Positions 1 through 3,495 of a stretch of DNA of 5,809 bases are shown in pieces. The notes under the pieces are model-generated. The model had not been told where the DNA came from and did not search any database. It was given only the letters and a program-made list of their open reading frames with translations. The DNA lies in NCBI GenBank assembly GCA_902373525.1, contig CABKMN010000144.1, forward strand, positions 1 through 5,809, in the 5' to 3' direction. A program made the position numbers and the translations under genes. This DNA is from an uncultured Bilophila sp. GTDB taxonomy: Bacteria; Desulfobacterota; Desulfovibrionia; Desulfovibrionales; Desulfovibrionaceae. Position 1 is the first letter of the stretch, and the number at the start of each line of letters is the position of its first letter.

Positions 1-76
1 GGGGAAGGGGAACCTTTCTGGAGAAAGGTTCCCCTTCCCCCCTCCGAACCTCCCCCTTTCCTCTTCAAAGACTTTT
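1..76 (-). repeat. Interspersed hairpin repeat, family B, copy 1
   Basis: Positions 1-40 form a perfect inverted repeat with 19-base arms (1-19 and 22-40) around GG. It is followed on the plus strand by a C/T-rich, G-poor tract (41-76). The reverse complement resembles the elements at 3398-3492 and 5758-5809: an AAGTCTT-like segment, G-rich runs, then the hairpin. The strand given is the one on which the G-rich segment precedes the hairpin. Copy 2 lies directly after a stop codon with the hairpin nearest the gene, so copy 1 may mark the end of a plus-strand gene left of the window. There is no U-tract after the hairpin, so it is not a classical intrinsic terminator. The left arm may continue beyond the window edge. 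Confidence 0.7.
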
Positions 77-232
77 GTAAACGGGGCGGATGACGGCTGC
101 GGCGGCGCAGTGGGCGGAGACCCGGCTGAAGTTTCCCGGCGGTGTCTTTCGGGGCGTGAGCGTCTTTTTATGCCGAACGCGGCCTCACCGTTCTCCTGTG
201 CCGAAACGGGGTCCTTTCGATGCCGACAGGGT
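77..232. other. Gene-free interval
   Basis: No credible coding sequence is seen on either strand. Open frames here have no ribosome binding site and run across the hairpin repeats. A small self-complementary stretch (CTGCG-GCGG-CGCAG, about 98-111) and a short CGAAA/TTTCG pairing (about 203-219) are visible, but neither has a U-tract or a recognisable family. Confidence 0.5.
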
Positions 233-296
233 GCCCGAGAAACGGAACGGTTCCGATCCGGCGTAAGCCGGATCGGAACCGTTCCGTTTCTCGGGC
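233..296. repeat. Perfect 30-bp inverted repeat with GTAA loop
   Basis: Arms 233-262 and 267-296 are exact reverse complements with no mismatch, separated by only GTAA. Read on the plus strand the RNA loop would be C(GUAA)G, a GNRA-type tetraloop. Read on the minus strand it would be UUAC. Each arm also contains a smaller near-palindrome (CGGAAC-C-GTTCCG in the right arm, 275-287). It lies 43 bases beyond the stop codon of the minus-strand dehydrogenase and next to another hairpin (308-334). No U-tract follows on either strand and no obvious target-site duplication flanks it. It could be a transcription or mRNA 3'-end barrier, or a palindromic REP/MITE-like element. Function is unknown. Confidence 0.9.
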
Positions 297-304
297 GTTG
301 CGCC

Positions 305-370
305 GGGGTCCGGGGGGCGGCTCGCCCCCCGGACAGGGTCAAGGGGCGGTAGCCTCTTGCCGCCGGAGGC
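305..370 (-). repeat. Interspersed hairpin repeat, family A, copy 1
   Basis: On the minus strand this element shares a 47-base block, with one mismatch, with 5532-5578. Past the block it continues as a GC-rich hairpin ending in ACCCC. Here the hairpin is GTCCGGGGGGCG/CGCCCCCCGGAC (308-319 and 323-334, loop GCT). A second imperfect stem, CAAGGGGC/GCCTCTTG, covers 340-359. The element overlaps the end of the dehydrogenase gene, supplying its stop codon and roughly its last ten codons, then provides a strong GC stem just after the stop. No U-run follows the stem, so if it terminates transcription it probably needs a factor, or it stabilises the mRNA 3' end. Confidence 0.75.
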
Positions 371-1217
371 ATTCATACACGGCGGCGCAGTCTTCGGCCC
401 CGCGGCCTTCGGCGTCGGCCCGGCGGAAGAAGGCGAGGGCCGCTTCCATGAGTTGGGGCGACAGGCCCCAGCTTCGGGCCATTTCGCAGCCGAGCCGCAC
501 ATCCTTGAGTGCGAGAGCGAGGGCGAAACGGGGCGCGTAGTCGGACGCGGCCATCCACGGCCCGCGCACGTCCATCTGAAAACTGCGCGCGCCCGTGTCC
601 GCGAGCAACGGCAGCAGGTCGGCGGGGGCGAGGCCCGCCGCTTCTCCGAGCCGCAGGCCTTCGGCAAGCACGGCGAGGTTGGCCATGCCGATGAGGTTGC
701 TGATGAGTTTGACCGCGCAGGCCGCGTCTATCGTGCCCACGAAGTTGGGAACCCCGATAAGCGGGAAGAGCGGGGACACGCGCTCGACGGTCTGCGGATC
801 GCCGCCGATGAACAGCGGCTCCTCGGCCTTTTCGGCGTGCGCGGGCGTTTTGCCGAGCGTGCACTGGACGTAGGCCACGCCGTGTTGCGCGGCGGCGTCG
901 GCAAGGGCGTGCGCCGTGGCGGGATCGATGGTGCTCAGCTCGATGTGGACGGAGCCGGGCCGCAGGAAGGCGTAGACGCCGTCCGGGCCGAGCGCGGCTT
1001 GGGTGACGTGCTCCGGCAGGGCCAGACAGGTGAACACCACGTCGCAGACGGCGAAGTCCGCGAAGGCGGCGGCCCTGCGGCCCGTGGTCCCCGCCGCGAG
1101 CACGGCGTCGACTTTGTGCGGAGTGCGGTTGTAGACCAGAACGGTCTTGCCTGCCCGGATGAGATTGCGGGCAAGCGGCCCTCCCATCGTTCCTGTGCCG
1201 ATAAAGCCGAGTGTCAT
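339..1217 (-). CDS. NAD(P)-dependent beta-hydroxyacid dehydrogenase, YihU-like
   Basis: A 292-residue member of the 3-hydroxyisobutyrate dehydrogenase family, whose members reduce small semialdehydes or oxidise beta-hydroxyacids with NAD(P) in the cytoplasm. Visible features: N-terminal Rossmann motif G7-T-G-T-M-G12; the ELSTIDP substrate segment (93-99, S95/T96); catalytic Lys170 in VKLISN with Asn174; a helical C-terminal domain from about 163; and a GRGAEDxxA motif near the end. The usual APVSGG segment is replaced by LGKTPA (G122-K-T-P125). This aligns with the Gly-Arg-Thr-Ser anion-binding motif that I recall from Escherichia coli sulfolactaldehyde reductase YihU, so a sulfonated or otherwise anionic aldehyde is possible; the substrate is unproven. 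The start is chosen because AGGAGG (1225-1230) lies 7 bases upstream and GFIGTG follows at once; a longer frame to 1274 adds an unlikely basic leader. The gene is divergent from the binding-protein gene, with a sigma-54-type promoter. Its last codons lie in repeat A. Confidence 0.88.
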   Translation of the reverse strand: MTLGFIGTGTMGGPLARNLIRAGKTVLVYNRTPHKVDAVLAAGTTGRRAAAFADFAVCDVVFTCLALPEHVTQAALGPDGVYAFLRPGSVHIELSTIDPATAHALADAAAQHGVAYVQCTLGKTPAHAEKAEEPLFIGGDPQTVERVSPLFPLIGVPNFVGTIDAACAVKLISNLIGMANLAVLAEGLRLGEAAGLAPADLLPLLADTGARSFQMDVRGPWMAASDYAPRFALALALKDVRLGCEMARSWGLSPQLMEAALAFFRRADAEGRGAEDCAAVYECLRRQEATAP

Positions 1218-1269
1218 GAGCGTTCCTCCTGTATGCGGGCCGCGAGACGGCCGGTGTCGCATTCGGACA

Positions 1270-1286
1270 AGCAAACACCGTGCCGG
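1270..1286 (-). promoter_or_regulatory. Sigma-54 (-24/-12) promoter for the dehydrogenase gene
   Basis: The minus strand reads CCGGCACGGTGTTTGCT. Against the sigma-54 consensus YTGGCACGrNNNTTGCW it differs at one position (C for the first T). The invariant GG (1284-1283) and GC (1272-1271) are exactly 10 bases apart. Transcription would start near 1259, giving a leader of about 42 bases that includes the AGGAGG site. Expression would then need RpoN and an enhancer-binding activator; no activator gene lies in the window. Confidence 0.65.
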
Positions 1287-1308
1287 AAGACGAGGCGGAA
1301 CAACGGGA

Positions 1309-1325
1309 CTGGTATCAATTATGCA
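1309..1325 (+). promoter_or_regulatory. Candidate sigma-54-like promoter for the binding-protein gene
   Basis: CTGGTATCAATTATGCA keeps the TGG and TGCA elements with GG (1311-1312) and GC (1323-1324) exactly 10 bases apart, but departs from consensus at four other positions. The predicted start is near 1336, about 25 bases before the ATG. The -12 part lies in a perfect 10-base palindrome, TTATGCATAA (1319-1328), inside an AT-rich island that is out of character for the window. A sigma-70 promoter in the same AT-rich stretch cannot be excluded. Confidence 0.4.
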
Positions 1326-1360
1326 TAAATAATTTATTTATTCTTTCAGGAGGTTGGAAA

Positions 1361-2383
1361 ATGTTCAAAACGGCGATGCACAGTGGTCTGGCGGCCCTTG
1401 CGGTCTTCGTCCTCGGCCTGTTTGCTCCGTGCGCGGCGCAGGAGCCCGCGCCTCTGAAAACGGCGTGGCTTGCCGAGCACGAAGCCTTCGCCGCGTGGTA
1501 CGGCAAGGAAATGGGATGGGACAAGGAGGCCGGGTTTACCCTTGAAATGCGGCGGTACGGCTCCGGTCGCGAACTGATCGCGGGCATCAACGAGAGCAAA
1601 TGGAGCATCGGCGCGTGCGGCGCGCTGCCCGCGCTGGCGGCGGTGCTGGAAAGCCGCATCGACATCATCGGCGTGGGGAACGACGAATCCTTCTCCACGG
1701 GCATCTACGCCCGACCCGACAGTCCGGTACTCGCCAAGACGGGCTTCAATCCCGCGTTCCCGGATATGGCGGGCACGCCCGACTCGGTAAAGGGCAAGAC
1801 CATCCTGTGCCCGGTCGGGTCCTCCGCTTTCTATACCGTGGCGCAGTGGCTGCACGGGCTCGGGCTGTCCGTCCGGGACGTCACGCTCCGCGACGTGAAC
1901 CCCAAGACCGGACTGGACGCCTTCGCAAAGGGCGAGGGCGACCTGATCGCGTTCTGGGCGCCGTTTACGCATGAAGCCGAGGAACGGGGCTTCATGCCGG
2001 TAGCCATGTCCAACCAGTGCGGCGCAAGCCAGCCGATCCTGCTGGTGGCGAATCAGACGTTCGCCGCGCAGCATCCCGAACAGGTCGTCGCGTTCCTCAA
2101 GATGTACTTCCGGGGCATCGACGCGCTGCGGAACGCCCCGCGCGAGGCGTTGATCAAGGACTATCAGCGGTTCTACCGCGAATGGACGGGACGGGAGCTG
2201 TCGGCTCGGGCTGCGGCGTGGGAACTGGACAAGCACCCGGTGTACACGCTCAAGGAACAGCTCGCCATGTTCGGGCCGCAAGGGAATCTTATGGAATGGC
2301 TCAAGCGGCTCGCACACTTTCACGGCGGGGACAACCGTCTGAAGTTCGTGACCGACGCCTACTTGAAGAAGGCCGCCGAATAG
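1361..2383 (+). CDS. SsuA/TauA/NMT1-type ABC substrate-binding protein
   Basis: A 340-residue exported solute-binding protein of the periplasmic type II fold used for taurine, alkanesulfonate, nitrate and thiamine-precursor importers. It starts with MFKTA, a hydrophobic core (residues 9-21) and APCAAQ, a Sec signal peptide probably cleaved around 26-27. The Cys24 context (F-A-P-C) does not fit a lipobox. After that come WLAEHEAFAAWYGKEMGWDKEAGF (about 36-59 in the family pattern), a YGSGRELI segment (66-73), IGACGALP (83-90), the hinge/second-lobe motif GKTILCPVGSS (145-155) and a C-terminal helical region with HPEQVVAFLKMYF (238-250). The start is fixed by CAGGAGG (1347-1353), 7 bases upstream. 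No permease or ATPase gene is in the window and a terminator follows, so it looks like an orphan binding protein. Its divergent neighbour hints at a sulfonate-type ligand, but the ligand cannot be read from sequence. Confidence 0.85.
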   Translation: MFKTAMHSGLAALAVFVLGLFAPCAAQEPAPLKTAWLAEHEAFAAWYGKEMGWDKEAGFTLEMRRYGSGRELIAGINESKWSIGACGALPALAAVLESRIDIIGVGNDESFSTGIYARPDSPVLAKTGFNPAFPDMAGTPDSVKGKTILCPVGSSAFYTVAQWLHGLGLSVRDVTLRDVNPKTGLDAFAKGEGDLIAFWAPFTHEAEERGFMPVAMSNQCGASQPILLVANQTFAAQHPEQVVAFLKMYFRGIDALRNAPREALIKDYQRFYREWTGRELSARAAAWELDKHPVYTLKEQLAMFGPQGNLMEWLKRLAHFHGGDNRLKFVTDAYLKKAAE

Positions 2384-2441
2384 CGCCGGGCCGCCGCGCG
2401 TTCCGATGCCGCAAGCACCCGGCAACCGGAAGCCGTAACGA

Positions 2442-2472
2442 AAAGGCCCGTCTCGTGAAGAGGCGGGCCTTT
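2442..2472. terminator. Bidirectional intrinsic terminator
   Basis: AAAGGCCCG (2442-2450) pairs with CGGGCCTTT (2464-2472). The stem extends inward through TCTC/GAGG with one G-T pair to a GTGAA loop. It sits between two convergent genes, 58 bases past the binding-protein stop and 24 bases past the flavoprotein stop. The minus-strand reading ends in TTTT and the plus-strand reading in TTT, so it probably serves both. A second small hairpin, GTCCA/TGGAC (2473-2488), lies beside it on the flavoprotein side. Confidence 0.8.
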
Positions 2473-2496
2473 GTCCATTCCTGTGGACGGGGAAAG

Positions 2497-2955
2497 CTAG
2501 TCCTGATGGGACGGGCGGTTTTTGCCGGTCATGGCGGCGACGTCGATGCGGACGATGCCCACGTTGCGGAGGACGGCCTCCGGGGTGGGACGCGGACAGG
2601 AAGCGCCGTAGCGCTCCGCGATGGCATCCAGCGCCTTGCCTTTTTCGGCGATATCTTCAACGATGGTGGCCCGGCCCGTGCCGCAGACGGACTTGTAGTA
2701 GGTGGTGGATTTCTTCCGGGCGATTTCCACGTCGGCGGCGACGCTGAACCCGACCCGTCCGTCGCGGGCGATCAGTTCCATCTTCGTGCCCTTGGGGGAC
2801 GAATGGAAATAGAGCTTGCCGTCAAGGTACACAAAATTGACCGGGACGACATAGGGATACTCTTCCGTGGCGATGGACAGGAACAGGGTTTCGGCCTGAG
2901 AAAATAGCTGCCGGAAAAAGGCAGGATCGTTGCACTCCCACTGGCTCTGGCGCAT
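2497..2955 (-). CDS. NimA-like pyridoxamine 5'-phosphate oxidase-fold flavoprotein
   Basis: A 152-residue cytoplasmic protein of the split-barrel FMN-binding family that includes NimA-type nitroimidazole reductases. Family features include YPYVVPVNFVYLDGKLYFHSS (33-53, strands with His51), a KGTKMELIARDGRVGFSV segment (55-72), YYKSVCGTGRATIVED (86-101) and a C-terminal VGIVRIDVAAMTGK (132-145). Members are FMN-binding oxidoreductases; resistance to nitroimidazoles has been shown only for some Nim proteins and must not be assumed here. The start at 2955 is supported by GGAGGA (2961-2966), 5 bases upstream; an in-frame ATG at 3003 lacks this support. The gene is monocistronic, convergent with the binding-protein gene and sharing its terminator. 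A CRP/FNR-type palindrome lies about 70 bases upstream of the ATG. Confidence 0.87.
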   Translation of the reverse strand: MRQSQWECNDPAFFRQLFSQAETLFLSIATEEYPYVVPVNFVYLDGKLYFHSSPKGTKMELIARDGRVGFSVAADVEIARKKSTTYYKSVCGTGRATIVEDIAEKGKALDAIAERYGASCPRPTPEAVLRNVGIVRIDVAAMTGKNRPSHQD

Positions 2956-3017
2956 GAGGCTCCTCCGTATGAAAAATGGGTGAGGAGACAGGCTTAGACC
3001 CATCGGAGCCGTGGGGC

Positions 3018-3033
3018 TGTGATCCGGATCACA
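3018..3033. promoter_or_regulatory. CRP/FNR-family (HcpR-like) operator
   Basis: TGTGATCCGGATCACA is a perfect 16-base palindrome with exact TGTGA-N6-TCACA half-sites. This is the CRP consensus and close to the TTGTGA-N6-TCACAA motif described for HcpR of Desulfovibrio. It lies between the tRNA terminator and the flavoprotein gene, so the flavoprotein gene is the natural target. A weak -10-like TCTAAG on the minus strand (2998-2993) would place the palindrome near -40, the class II activator position. Confidence 0.65.
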
Positions 3034-3063
3034 AAGACGGAAACGGCACTGCGGCGGGAAACG

Positions 3064-3097
3064 AAAAAAGCCCTTATGGATTGCTCCACAAGGGCTT
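3064..3097 (-). terminator. Intrinsic terminator of the tRNA-Arg gene
   Basis: On the minus strand AAGCCCTT pairs with AAGGGCTT, with an inner TGGA/TCCA pairing across one mismatch, followed directly by TTTTTT. It begins 9 bases beyond the encoded CCA of the tRNA. It should keep tRNA transcription from running into the flavoprotein gene. Confidence 0.9.
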
Positions 3098-3105
3098 CAA
3101 ATTTC

Positions 3106-3182
3106 TGGTGCGGCTGAAGAGATTCGAACTCCTGGCCTACAGGTTCGTAGCCTGTTGCTCTATCCAGCTGAGCTACAGCCGC
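3106..3182 (-). tRNA. tRNA-Arg (anticodon ACG)
   Basis: The 77-base minus-strand sequence folds as a full cloverleaf: acceptor GCGGCTG/CAGCCGC, D-stem GCTC/GAGC, anticodon stem ACAGG/CCTGT with loop CTACGAA, five-base variable region, T-stem AGGAG/CTCTT with loop TTCGAAT, discriminator A and an encoded CCA. Anticodon ACG reads arginine CGN codons. In bacteria A34 is normally deaminated to inosine by TadA, which lets it read CGU, CGC and CGA. It has its own promoter and terminator. No duplicated tRNA 3' end was seen in the window, so there is no sign that it has served as an integration site here. Confidence 0.97.
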
Positions 3183-3195
3183 ATCACGAGAAAGA

Positions 3196-3224
3196 GGTAT
3201 AGTCGGACGGGCCGGTTCCGTCAA
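3196..3224 (-). promoter_or_regulatory. Sigma-70 promoter of tRNA-Arg
   Basis: The minus strand has TTGACG (3224-3219), a 17-base spacer and TATACC (3201-3196). The predicted start is near 3189, about 7 bases before the mature tRNA. An A-tract just upstream of the -35 box (3227-3233 complement) may act as an UP element, as expected for a strong stable-RNA promoter. The spacer is GC-rich, and a GC-rich discriminator is absent. Confidence 0.85.
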
Positions 3225-3397
3225 GCGTTTTTTTGGCGGCTTTTGCGAAAAAAAGAGGTTTCGCGAAGAAAAAATATTTTCATCGGCAAAACATACTCAT
3301 TTCATAAACTTTTTTCAGGAAGATTTTTAACCCTCATCTCCGGCGTCCGGCAAAACGGAAACGCCTCCACTCTCTTTCCCGGAAAAGCCTGCGGGAA
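3225..3397. other. AT-rich gene-free spacer
   Basis: No coding sequence with a start, ribosome binding site and useful length is visible on either strand. The longest small minus-strand frame (ATGAAAATATT...) gives about 20 residues without a Shine-Dalgarno. A weak GCGAAA/TTTCGC pairing spans about 3245-3264. The A/T richness contrasts with the rest of the window and probably reflects the region upstream of the tRNA promoter. Confidence 0.5.
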
Positions 3398-3492
3398 GGA
3401 TTCGATAAGGTCGAACGTCTTGGGGAGGGATGGGGGAGGTTTGGAGGGGGAAGGGAACCCTTTCTCCAGAAAGGGTTCCCTTCCCCCTCCAA
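3398..3492 (+). repeat. Interspersed hairpin repeat, family B, copy 2
   Basis: The element begins with GGATTCGATAA and contains TTCGA-N5-TCGAA (3401-3415), then GTCTTGGGG, G-rich runs and a perfect inverted repeat with 25-base arms (3441-3465 and 3468-3492) around CC. The last base of the hairpin is 3 bases from the stop codon of the minus-strand asrAB-like gene. An asrAB-like transcript would therefore read the hairpin first and then a C-rich, G-poor tract down to about 3398. There is no U-tract. The arms differ from copy 1 at two positions in a compensated way, so the stem is conserved. It probably acts as the 3'-end or termination element of the asrAB-like gene. Confidence 0.8.
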
Positions 3493-3495
3493 TCG

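Noticed and set aside
110..352. Short plus-strand open frame in the left gene-free interval
   Set aside because: It has no Shine-Dalgarno, runs straight through the perfect inverted repeat and the repeat A hairpin, and its translation resembles no family.
357..1328. Long plus-strand open frame antisense to the dehydrogenase gene
   Set aside because: It is a GC-rich shadow frame: low-complexity Arg/Gly-rich translation, no ribosome binding site, no family motif. The minus-strand gene has clear motifs and AGGAGG.
1429..1434. Lipoprotein signal (Cys24) in the binding protein
   Set aside because: The residues before the Cys are F-A-P, which does not match the lipobox pattern, so a Sec signal peptide is preferred.
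2017..2907. Plus-strand open frame spanning the end of the binding-protein gene and the antisense of the flavoprotein gene
   Set aside because: It crosses a bidirectional terminator and two well-supported genes in the wrong frame, with no start signal.
2956..3003. Upstream start of the NimA-like protein at 3003
   Set aside because: The GGAGGA site fits the ATG at 2955, and family similarity begins after that Met.
3106..3182. tRNA-Arg as an integration site for a mobile element
   Set aside because: No integrase gene and no direct repeat of the tRNA 3' end are present in the window.
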